Source: Enterococcus raffinosus (GTDB lineage Bacteria > Bacillota > Bacilli > Lactobacillales > Enterococcaceae). From it: 64,000 nt of DNA. The stretch is taken from positions 83,973 to 147,972 of the forward strand of contig NZ_JXLA01000006.1 in the NCBI RefSeq assembly GCF_001886185.1, written 5' to 3'. This document shows positions 48,319 through 55,880 of the stretch, one piece after another. The notes below the pieces were generated by a model. It had not been told where the DNA came from. It ran no database searches and saw only the letters and a program-made list of their open reading frames with translations. Position 1 is the first letter of the stretch; every line of letters starts with the position of its first letter. Position numbers and translations under genes: made by a program.

Positions 48319-49166
48319 TATTCTGCCCCCCTATTTAAGAAATCTTTGATAAAAATCTCAAGTGCGGCATCCATTTCTTCCAAACCGCCGAAGCGTTTTT
48401 TAATCAAGCGTAATTCTTTCAATGCAATGGCTTGCTCTAATGACAAATTATTTATCCGATTGGCCAGTTCAATTTTTTGAGATTCCCCAGATAATTGATC
48501 ACCGACAAATGGTGTCCATTGGCTCCGTTGTTTTTTTAACTCACTCAATTTTTCATCGATGACTTCGATTTCATCTTCGACTTTCTTACGGTTCATAAAA
48601 CTCTTGGTTTCTTCTAATTCAGCCTTAAGTTTCTCCTGATGAGCAATTTTCCCGTTAAGCTCCCGTAATTCAGATTGTGCAGCAATTGTTTTAGCATCAA
48701 AATCATCCTGTTGATTCTGCAATTCTGATAACTGCTCTTTATATCCGCCTTTTTCAGCTTTTTCCCATTGCTCGCGGATTTCAGGTAATATTTTTATAGT
48801 CGGTTGCGTCGCGTCAACCTGTAAGACCGCTCGGTCACGATAGTAACTGCCGATCTGATAATTGATCAAAATTGGGGAAACCACATCACGCATGATCATA
48901 AATGGGAACGTCCTCTGTATTTCTTGATCCAACTTACTAGTCAAGAAATTATCAATTTCATGATTTGCGTTACTGGATTGTTGGATTGAGGCAGGCAATT
49001 CATTCCAGTAAATTTGATAAACATCGCCCATTCGCTCTGCTTTCATTGCCTCTTCTAATCGTCTGATCTGCCCCATCAACCCACCTAACACATCGGAAGC
49101 AGATTCTTTCACTGAATCAAACGAGGTTTCAGTTTGAAGTTCTTCCTGTTTTTCTGGAGTCTCCAT
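48318..49166 (-). CDS. Coiled-coil protein of unknown function, first gene of a pair
   Basis: 282 residues. A short helical domain (1-130) is followed by a long coiled coil (about 135-225: KEQLSELQNQQDDFDAKTIAAQSELRELNGKIAHQEKLKAELEETK) and a helical C-terminus. No signal peptide or membrane segment. GGAGGG precedes the ATG. The arrangement suggests a structural or scaffold pair; I know of no named family. Confidence 0.72.
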   Translation of the reverse strand: METPEKQEELQTETSFDSVKESASDVLGGLMGQIRRLEEAMKAERMGDVYQIYWNELPASIQQSSNANHEIDNFLTSKLDQEIQRTFPFMIMRDVVSPILINYQIGSYYRDRAVLQVDATQPTIKILPEIREQWEKAEKGGYKEQLSELQNQQDDFDAKTIAAQSELRELNGKIAHQEKLKAELEETKSFMNRKKVEDEIEVIDEKLSELKKQRSQWTPFVGDQLSGESQKIELANRINNLSLEQAIALKELRLIKKRFGGLEEMDAALEIFIKDFLNRGAE

Positions 49167-49336
49167 CTAAGACCCTCCTTTATTTTTTTGATTAATTATA
49201 TAATAAATATTACCATAATTATTCTTGATCCAAGTCAAACGTGTAAATATTCTAAATTTTCCCGCCAGAATTGGAACCCACTTCTCTATTTTACCCTAGC
49301 AAGGCCGTAATGATAAGCATAAACTTTTAGAGAAAG

Positions 49337-49380
49337 AAAAAAAGATTGTGCCAATCTAAAAAAAATGACACAATCTTTTT
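49337..49380 (-). terminator. Terminator of the DUF1002 gene
   Basis: AAAAAGATTGTG (49339-49350) with CACAATCTTTTT (49369-49380), ending two bases after the stop codon on the minus strand. Confidence 0.8.
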
Positions 49381-49382
49381 AA

Positions 49383-50414
49383 CTATTTTGTTAATCCACT
49401 AAAGAAATCTTTGATTTGTTGCCATAAATTTGAGAAAAATCCTTGGTTATCTTCTAATGTTCCTTTAAGAGAATCTCCAAATTTTCCTAATTGATCAGAA
49501 ACTTTATTGACAGTTCCTTTGAAATCATTACTTATTTTATCTAATTGTTCAATGGATTCTTTGTCCAAGACACCGTCTGTCGTTTGATATTTTTCTGCTA
49601 AAGCAACCAATTTGTTGATGTCATCCTTCGTCACATATTGAGAGAGATTATTCTTAGCCAATGCATCATTAACAATTTTCTCAACATCTTCTTTCGTAGC
49701 TAACTCCCCTTGCTTCTCCTTAAGCTCTGCTAACTCTTTTTTTATGTCTACAAGGGTTTGATTCAATTGTGCTTTATAAGCTTCATCAGCTTTTTCTTTT
49801 TCACTATCAGATAAGTTTTGGTTTTGGCTCTGTTCATTTGCCTTATTTACTACAGATTGCGAAACATCTGACGTAGTATCTAACTCCGTTTGTGCTAACT
49901 GCGCACGTTCAGGATTTACAGTCTCGCCATTGGATTCAAACGCTTTATAAACCCCTGTCAATGCGCTCTCACCAGTCACCTTCACGACACTAGCAACTTT
50001 CACCGTTGCATCAGTGATTCCTGCTGTAACTAGTGGGTTTTTATACTGATCTGCAGTAATTTGGGTAATATTCTGTGGTGTTAATATATCAACATTGATT
50101 CCTTTTCCTGGGTCTTCACGATTAACAACTACAGAACTTAACATAACACTGTCGTCACCGCTGCCATAGCCCAGATATTTCACTAAATCTGCTCCAGTTG
50201 CCGTTTCCATTTTGACGCTTTCTTGATTGATGCCCAATTTATCCATTGTTTCATTTAATTGCTGTTGATTTAAGCCGGCTCCAGCTACAAAGGTTGGTTT
50301 TCCCCAACGTTCATTGATTGCACTGTCTTCCGCATGAGCCTTTTCCTGACCAATCAGTCCCGCTCCTAAAGATAGACCTAAACCTGCTAGTAGAATATAT
50401 TTATGAAGTTTCAT
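49383..50414 (-). CDS. Secreted DUF1002-domain protein
   Basis: 343 residues. A signal peptide (residues 1-28, ending AHA) is followed by the DUF1002 domain to about residue 180 (NQQQLNETMDKLGI..., TGADLVKYLGYGSGDDSVMLSSVVV, VKVTGESALTGVYKAFE), then a Gln/Lys/Glu-rich coiled-coil region and an amphipathic end. Likely secreted or surface-associated; no function is established for DUF1002. GGAGG precedes the ATG. It has its own promoter with a palindrome over the -35 box. Confidence 0.85.
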   Translation of the reverse strand: MKLHKYILLAGLGLSLGAGLIGQEKAHAEDSAINERWGKPTFVAGAGLNQQQLNETMDKLGINQESVKMETATGADLVKYLGYGSGDDSVMLSSVVVNREDPGKGINVDILTPQNITQITADQYKNPLVTAGITDATVKVASVVKVTGESALTGVYKAFESNGETVNPERAQLAQTELDTTSDVSQSVVNKANEQSQNQNLSDSEKEKADEAYKAQLNQTLVDIKKELAELKEKQGELATKEDVEKIVNDALAKNNLSQYVTKDDINKLVALAEKYQTTDGVLDKESIEQLDKISNDFKGTVNKVSDQLGKFGDSLKGTLEDNQGFFSNLWQQIKDFFSGLTK

Positions 50415-50595
50415 TTTACTGCCTCCTGTAACTTGATATTCATATTCTAGCTGATTTTGTTCATTTTCCTTAGTCAGAACCCTTCTCTTTAAACAATTAT
50501 TTACTAAGTCAAGAATCTCTTAACTATTTTTTCAGTCTCCAGTAGGAGGAAAAACCTATTATTCTATGCCTTATCATTGCTTAATGTTTCCCCCA

Positions 50596-50627
50596 TTTAT
50601 AAAGAGCTCATTCATTGATATCAATGA
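50596..50627 (-). promoter_or_regulatory. Promoter of the DUF1002 gene with overlapping palindrome
   Basis: Minus strand TTGATA (50624-50619), 17 bases, TATAAA (50601-50596). The perfect 16-bp palindrome TCATTGATATCAATGA (50612-50627) covers the -35 box, which suggests a repressor operator. The resulting mRNA leader is about 175 bases; 50415-50595 shows no further structure that I can support. Confidence 0.55.
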
Positions 50628-50655
50628 TAAAAAGTCTACGATAGCTGTTCCAACA

Positions 50656-50693
50656 TAAAAACACATCTCAGTTCCATTTACTGAGATGTGTTT
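50656..50693 (-). terminator. Terminator of the small gene at 50.7 kb
   Basis: AAACACATCTCAG with CTGAGATGTGTTT, T-tract on the minus strand. Confidence 0.8.
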
Positions 50694-50699
50694 CAAGAA

Positions 50700-50882
50700 T
50701 TATTTTTCTTTTGTTGTAAAATGAATCTTATCTTGGTCATCACGTTCCAAGTAAGTCGTTTCTTTTAAATAGTTGAAATGTAATTCTTTGATGCTGGAAT
50801 CTTCCAGCATTTTTTCGTAGCCTTCAAAAATTGCCCGAATATACTGCTTATAAGCTTGTTTTTTTCGTTGTCGCTTGTTCAT
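50700..50882 (-). CDS. Small basic protein, unknown
   Basis: 60 residues, MNKRQRKKQAYKQYIRAIFEGY..., basic N-terminus and helical character, no membrane segment. AAGGACGG lies eight bases before the ATG and a good terminator follows, which argues for a real gene. It lies 55 bases downstream of the PBP gene on the same strand. Function not recognised. Confidence 0.6.
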   Translation of the reverse strand: MNKRQRKKQAYKQYIRAIFEGYEKMLEDSSIKELHFNYLKETTYLERDDQDKIHFTTKEK

Positions 50883-50937
50883 AAGACACCGTCCTTCTTG
50901 GTTATCTTACCAAGCATCCGCTTTTCAGACAAGTATT

Positions 50938-52962
50938 TTATTGATAGGTTTGATTCAAATACGTCAACAAGTCTTTCGATAAATCCGTGGCAGAAGTTCC
51001 TTCCGGTTTGTTTTCCAAAAATTCCACAACGGAATAATTTTGTTTTTCTGCATCGAAAGCATATAAGAAGCTGTTTTCTTGTCCTTTTTCGTCTTGTTTT
51101 TGTTTAATCTCAGCGGTCCCAGTCTTAGCCGCTAGTGGAATGTTTAATGCTGCTAAACTATGAGCGGTCCCATTCTCATCGCTTACAACCGCCTGCATAT
51201 CATTGGTAATCGTTTCTGCTGAGCTGGCTCTGATAACATCTTTGGTGTCCTTCGTTTCTTTGTCTGCGATCAATTTAGGATAAACCATTGTGCCTTTGTT
51301 TGGGAATACCGAGTAAGCAGTGATTTGTTGAATTGGATTTAGCAATAACTGCCCTTGTCCATATCCAGTATCTGCCAACAGGATTTCAGAGTCAAAGCTG
51401 TCTTTACTTGAGATTTGAGCCTTCTCCATAGCAATTGGTAAATCTAAATCTTTGCCAAAAACAAATTTGTTCAAGCCAGCGCGAAACGTCTTTTCCCCCA
51501 TTTTCAACGTTTCCTGTGCCATATAGATATTATCTGAGTAAACGAGTGCTGTTTTCAAATTGACTGGACTTACATCAGACACACGTGTTACTTGATAAGA
51601 ACCCCAAGAACTATCTTTCTGCCATTTCAGACCGTTAATAGCTAATTCTTCGTTGGGATTCAACGTTCCGGCATCCAGACCAATTGCTGCAGTAATTGTT
51701 TTAAAGGTTGAGCCTGGTGCGTAGCCTGTAGCAAAGCGACTCATGAATGGTTGATTCTTGTCATTACTGTAAGCGTCATAATCCTCCTGACTAATTCCAT
51801 TTGTCATCTTATTAGGATCAAAACTTGGGGAACTGGCAGCTACCAGCAAATCACCTGTCTTTGGAGCCATTACGACACTCGAGCCTGCTTGACCATTTAA
51901 ACCATTATACGCAATTTGCTGCGCTCTGCTATCAATGGTCAATTTAACGTTCTCACCATCTTTTTTATCAATGCTTTGCAATACTTTTTTTTCATTTCCT
52001 TTGCTATCCATAATAACAAGTGACCCGCCATCTTTTCCACGTAGCTGTTTGTCCAATGCCATTTCTAAGCCACTGCGACCTATCAAACTATCGCTTGCTA
52101 AGTCATCGTTCTTTTTCATATCTTCTGCGGTTACTTTTCCGACATAACCAATTAATTGTGCAGCCGCTTCTTTTAGCGGATAAGTCCGTCCCGTTGTCTC
52201 TTTTACTTCCAAACCATCAGGAGCTTCTTTAGGAGCATCTGCGCTAGTCTTTAACGGCACAAAGAAGTCCTCTTGGACCCAACCTTGTGATAAAGCAGTA
52301 TTAATATCATCCGCAGTGATATCTAAGCTTTTAGCAATCACCTCGATTTTAGCCGTGCGATCCTCACCCGTACCTAGATTTTTAGGAACGACACCTACCT
52401 GATAGACCGTTCCGTTAGTTGCGAGTCCTTGACCATTGCGATCTAAAATCTCACCACGAGTCGCTGGATCAACAGAATAGTTAATCTTGTCTTTTCCTGA
52501 CATACCAGGAAAAATCAAATTAGGTTTCCAGTTTATTTCTTTACCATCATCGGTTAGTGTTCCCGTATATTTTTGCTTCTTTAGCTGACCGAAGCCAGTG
52601 TTCACTGACAACTGATAGGAAAATTGATAACCGGAGCCTTTTTTATCTATTGTTAAATCAGACATTTTTATATTTGATGCACTGATCCCTGTAAAAATTG
52701 ATTGATATTTCTCAGCAACTGATTTTGTTGAATAGCCGCTTTTTTTTACAGAATCAGCATTCAAATTCTTTGTCATATCTTGATAGTTGCCTTTTTGTAA
52801 ATCTTTAACAAACGATTGGACCGTTTTCTCCCCTTGTTTTTTTTCTTGATTTGCCTGATAGGTTCTCACTCCAAAAAATCCCGCAATGAGCAAAATGATA
52901 ACGCCCACAGCAATCATCGGTAATTTACTGCTTTTTTTCATATTCCGTGTACTTCTTTCCAT
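50938..52962 (-). CDS. pbp5: Low-affinity class B penicillin-binding protein, Pbp5/MecA type
   Basis: Cross-links peptidoglycan as a DD-transpeptidase. One membrane anchor (about residues 12-30), a MecA_N/NTF2-like domain (to about 145), a PBP dimerisation domain (from TRGEILDRNG), then the transpeptidase with active Ser in GSTFK, YSDNIY as the SxN motif and AKTGTAE as the KTG motif. This architecture is shared with Enterococcus faecium Pbp5 and staphylococcal PBP2a, which bind beta-lactams poorly. I choose ATG 52962 (674 residues, GGGAGG eight bases upstream); an ATG at 52983 is also possible. The affinity itself cannot be read from sequence. Confidence 0.88.
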   Translation of the reverse strand: MERSTRNMKKSSKLPMIAVGVIILLIAGFFGVRTYQANQEKKQGEKTVQSFVKDLQKGNYQDMTKNLNADSVKKSGYSTKSVAEKYQSIFTGISASNIKMSDLTIDKKGSGYQFSYQLSVNTGFGQLKKQKYTGTLTDDGKEINWKPNLIFPGMSGKDKINYSVDPATRGEILDRNGQGLATNGTVYQVGVVPKNLGTGEDRTAKIEVIAKSLDITADDINTALSQGWVQEDFFVPLKTSADAPKEAPDGLEVKETTGRTYPLKEAAAQLIGYVGKVTAEDMKKNDDLASDSLIGRSGLEMALDKQLRGKDGGSLVIMDSKGNEKKVLQSIDKKDGENVKLTIDSRAQQIAYNGLNGQAGSSVVMAPKTGDLLVAASSPSFDPNKMTNGISQEDYDAYSNDKNQPFMSRFATGYAPGSTFKTITAAIGLDAGTLNPNEELAINGLKWQKDSSWGSYQVTRVSDVSPVNLKTALVYSDNIYMAQETLKMGEKTFRAGLNKFVFGKDLDLPIAMEKAQISSKDSFDSEILLADTGYGQGQLLLNPIQQITAYSVFPNKGTMVYPKLIADKETKDTKDVIRASSAETITNDMQAVVSDENGTAHSLAALNIPLAAKTGTAEIKQKQDEKGQENSFLYAFDAEKQNYSVVEFLENKPEGTSATDLSKDLLTYLNQTYQ

Positions 52963-53028
52963 AAGAAGATTCCTCCCTAGCATCTTTCATCCTCTTTCTT
53001 TATACTATAAAAAAGGACGTGTGAACTT

Positions 53029-53571
53029 ATGAATCATTGTTACTTATTTATCGGTCCTAGTGGATCCGGAAAAACTAGTTTAGCTGAAAAAGCCTTCGCC
53101 CTTGAACAAAAGGTAATCTCTTATACAACGCGTATGCCTCGTAGCGGCGAAGAAGAGGGACGAGATTACTATTTTGTGTCAAAAAAAATATTTAAACAAA
53201 TGATAGTAAACGATCGATTCGCTGAATACGATGTGTATGATGAACATTTTTACGGTATTGCGAAAGACACGTTGCGTGAAGCATTAGAAGCGGGCGATTG
53301 CTATGATCCTATCACTACGACCGGCTTCATCAACTTACATCGGCTCTTTGGTGATCAGATGGTTCCTATCTGGATCAATATCTCAAAGGAAACTATGATC
53401 GCACGTCTTGAAAAACGTGCATCTGCTGAAGATTTAGAACGTCGTCTAGCTATTTTTCAAGAGGATCAAAAAAGTTTAGAGCGTTTAAAAAAGTTCCCAA
53501 ATCTGATTGAGATTGATGGCGAAGCCTCTTTAAATGAAATGCTTTTTCAATTACGTCAAGCGTTGGCGTAA
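53029..53571 (+). CDS. Guanylate-kinase-like protein
   Basis: 180 residues with P-loop GPSGSGKTS (residues 9-17), SYTTRMPRSGEEEGRDYYFVS (the GMP-binding region of guanylate kinases) and IARLEKRASAEDLERRL. It is shorter than housekeeping Gmk (about 205) and lacks part of the GMP-binding domain end; it is probably a paralogue rather than the essential enzyme. AAGGACG precedes the ATG. Its 3' end overlaps the convergent acetyltransferase by 21 bases. Confidence 0.78.
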   Translation: MNHCYLFIGPSGSGKTSLAEKAFALEQKVISYTTRMPRSGEEEGRDYYFVSKKIFKQMIVNDRFAEYDVYDEHFYGIAKDTLREALEAGDCYDPITTTGFINLHRLFGDQMVPIWINISKETMIARLEKRASAEDLERRLAIFQEDQKSLERLKKFPNLIEIDGEASLNEMLFQLRQALA

Positions 53572-53580
53572 TTGAAAAGC
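53541..53580. terminator. Hairpin formed by overlapping convergent gene ends
   Basis: GCTTTTTCAATTACG (53541-53555), 11-base loop, CGTAATTGAAAAGC (53567-53580), one bulge. It lies entirely in coding sequence of one or both genes and includes both stop codons. The T-runs are short, so termination is plausible but not certain. Confidence 0.5.
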
Positions 53581-54210
53581 TTTGCGCTCACCATGCTCAA
53601 AAGGGAAATGTATCATGCCTCGATAGGTAAAACCACTTTTTTCAATCAATCTTAGCATTGGCTGATTCGCAGGATATGTATCTATACGGATATCGTCATA
53701 CCCTAGCACTTGAGATTGTTTAATTGCCAAGTTTAATAAGCTTTTCCCTAGACCGATTCCGCGATGCTTCTGACTGATCGCCACATGGTGCAATGAAATA
53801 TATGGGCCTTCTCCTTGCCACGTTCCTTCAATAGCCTCATAAACAGGATCCGTCTCCGCGATCAAAGCAATCGTTCCGACGATCTCCTCTTCTAAAGTTA
53901 GCACATAGCTGGCCTTTTTTCGGATATCCTCGCGAATGACAGTTTCATGTGGTTCATGACCATTCTGCCACTGTGGTGAGCCTTGTTTCTTTAAGTATTC
54001 CTTCGCCTCATTGATGATAACGCCTATCGCCGGTATATCTGCTAATGTACTTGGACGAAAGACAAATTTCGCTTCCTCTAACTCAGTCGTTCGGGCCTCC
54101 TCCCCAAACGAGAGAATCGCATCAGCATCTTTTTTTCCAATAATACCGCCTAAAAGTTCCCCCATTTGTTTGGCCTGTCTGACGATAAAATCCTCATCTT
54201 CATATCCCAT
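53551..54210 (-). CDS. GNAT-family N-acetyltransferase with a short N-terminal extension
   Basis: 219 residues. Residues about 50-215 form a GNAT domain with the acetyl-CoA motif VAISQKHRGIGLGKSLLNLA and the C-terminal NQPMLRLIEKSGFTYRG. The first 45 residues (MGYEDEDFIVRQAKQMGELLGGIIGKKDADAIL) are not GNAT-like and resemble the start of DUF6483 proteins. The ATG at 54210 is chosen because GGAGAGGATGG precedes it; it overlaps the upstream gene by 11 bases. Substrate unknown. Confidence 0.78.
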   Translation of the reverse strand: MGYEDEDFIVRQAKQMGELLGGIIGKKDADAILSFGEEARTTELEEAKFVFRPSTLADIPAIGVIINEAKEYLKKQGSPQWQNGHEPHETVIREDIRKKASYVLTLEEEIVGTIALIAETDPVYEAIEGTWQGEGPYISLHHVAISQKHRGIGLGKSLLNLAIKQSQVLGYDDIRIDTYPANQPMLRLIEKSGFTYRGMIHFPFEHGERKAFQLRQRLT

Positions 54211-55111
54211 TTTTCTTCCATCCTCTCCGCCAATGATCGCCCTGTTCCAAGAAAGCACCAATTAATTCAAGATGATGTGCCAACGACCATTTTTTTATCG
54301 TTCCTAAACCCGGGAATTTTTGGGTTTTCCGGTAATGTAATAACTCTTCTAAACCAAGTGTTAACAATAGTTGATCTTGATTTCTCGAATACCAGCTAGC
54401 TAGTTTGTCCAATGCTTCAAAAAATTTCCCGCTTTGATCTTGTGCATTCTCATTAGTATCAGACACAAAATGCTTCACTCTTAAATTAAGATACGCATCA
54501 AAATAGGTAATGTGTAGTGCAATTGCACGACTTGGACCGCCCTTATCAAAATAACGACTACCTTCGATCGTGTAGTCACTAAAACCTACTGAATCGGACC
54601 CAATAAAAAGGTGTTCATCGCTATAGAAATCATCTACTTTTTCGCTATAATTAGCAACATTTTTTTTCGTTTGAAATGCTTCTCTGAGTAAAATTTTATT
54701 TGGTACATCTAAAACTCTAAACCTTCCCTGATCTGGAATAACGGTTAAATCCTTTGATTTTATCATAAATTGATCGTTTTTCCTGGGTGAATGTTCATTG
54801 AATAAATGGAGAGTTGCTTCAAACGAATTGTCCTTTGTAACAATTTCAGCTTTTTTTACACTGCTTTCTTTCTTCAATGACCATTCAAAACGCTTCTCTT
54901 CAAAAAGTCTCGCCGTTCCAACCTGAGGATTCATAATTAAATAACAAATAATATCTTTTTTATCAAACAATTCGATGGTTTTCTTTAAAGTGGCTGAATC
55001 ACGAACCGGCTCAATAATCGGTCGAATCCTTTTTGACCACCGTTCTTCCTTAATTAAAGTAGTGACCGCTAACAAATCAAACTGTTTTCCTCTTAAATAG
55101 GGATAATACAT
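54200..55111 (-). CDS. sce7725 family-like protein
   Basis: 303 residues starting MYYPYLRGKQFDLLAV, the recognisable opening of the sce7725 family, whose function is not established. The body contains RIRPIIEPVRDSATLKKTIELF and a C-terminal helical end (HHLELIGAFLEQGDHWRRGW). No membrane segment. GGAGTG precedes the ATG. It sits between the nuclease-like gene (four bases) and the acetyltransferase (11-base overlap), so the three are co-translated. Relatives occur in variable regions, sometimes beside sce7726 genes. Confidence 0.75.
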   Translation of the reverse strand: MYYPYLRGKQFDLLAVTTLIKEERWSKRIRPIIEPVRDSATLKKTIELFDKKDIICYLIMNPQVGTARLFEEKRFEWSLKKESSVKKAEIVTKDNSFEATLHLFNEHSPRKNDQFMIKSKDLTVIPDQGRFRVLDVPNKILLREAFQTKKNVANYSEKVDDFYSDEHLFIGSDSVGFSDYTIEGSRYFDKGGPSRAIALHITYFDAYLNLRVKHFVSDTNENAQDQSGKFFEALDKLASWYSRNQDQLLLTLGLEELLHYRKTQKFPGLGTIKKWSLAHHLELIGAFLEQGDHWRRGWKKNGI

Positions 55112-55115
55112 TTAA

Positions 55116-55802
55116 TCACTCCAGTGGCTCAGTTGGCCGTCGCCGCACCTGTCTCTGCTGACGTAAAAATTCATAATCTTGTTCTAGGGCGCGAAGCTCT
55201 TCTTCTAAACTATCAATTCGTGCCGTCTGCACGTCATCAATAAATCGCTGATAATAATTCTTCTCGTGCAGACTATCCTTATCGTCTAGTCTTCGTTTAA
55301 GCTCTTTGTAAAGCTGTTCTGTCGAGAAAAAACTTGTTCCATATGACATTCGTTTCGCTTTCTGCACCTCTCTAAACAGCGAAGCCATAAAACGTTGCGT
55401 TAAAGCAAGTTCCTCTACTAGGAGTTCTCTTCTTAACGGCTTCTTCGCTACAAAAAAAGTGCCATCTGCTGGTAAATCCTCCGTTTCCAAATAAGGTCGG
55501 TAAACTAAAACACCAATGTCATTCGGAATATCCTCCTGTACTTTTTTATAAAGCTCATCTGTTAATACGAAATAATTGTAATGACCAATAAAGGAAAGCT
55601 TTGCCTTTGAGTAAAAATCAGCTTTCGTTACTTTAAGCTCGTAACAACGCCATTCTGTACTACTCGGTTTGAAGAAACAGGCCAATGTATCAACGATTCC
55701 TTGATCTTCTGGCATGGTTACCTCTTCCACAACAATTCCGCCGAGTTCAATACAATAGTAATATAATGCTTTTTCAATTTCTTGTGTCAATGTCGTTTTC
55801 AT
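55116..55802 (-). CDS. Putative PD-(D/E)XK nuclease, MmcB-like
   Basis: 228 residues. IVDTLACFFKPSSTEWRCYELKVTKADFYSKAKLSFIGHYNYFVLTDELY (about residues 30-80) has the D...ELK core and the 'KVTKADF' context seen in MmcB-type DNA repair nucleases and related restriction-fold proteins. A long helical, charged C-terminus (150-228) may be a coiled coil. The ATG at 55802 is preceded by GGTGAG at short spacing; a start at 55841 has no ribosome-binding site. A DNA-processing role with the sce7725-like partner is inferred. Confidence 0.68.
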   Translation of the reverse strand: MKTTLTQEIEKALYYYCIELGGIVVEEVTMPEDQGIVDTLACFFKPSSTEWRCYELKVTKADFYSKAKLSFIGHYNYFVLTDELYKKVQEDIPNDIGVLVYRPYLETEDLPADGTFFVAKKPLRRELLVEELALTQRFMASLFREVQKAKRMSYGTSFFSTEQLYKELKRRLDDKDSLHEKNYYQRFIDDVQTARIDSLEEELRALEQDYEFLRQQRQVRRRPTEPLE

Positions 55803-55850
55803 AATCTCACCATGGGAACGTATTTTCGTAAACTTTAGCATATCTATGTA

Positions 55851-55880
55851 AAAAAAAACAGAGGTTGCCCTCTGTTTTAA
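55851..55880 (-). terminator. Terminator of the oxidoreductase gene
   Basis: Minus strand: AAAACAGAGG, loop GCAA, CCTCTGTTTT and a long T-tract. It overlaps the stop codon and ends the transporter-reductase operon. Confidence 0.85.
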
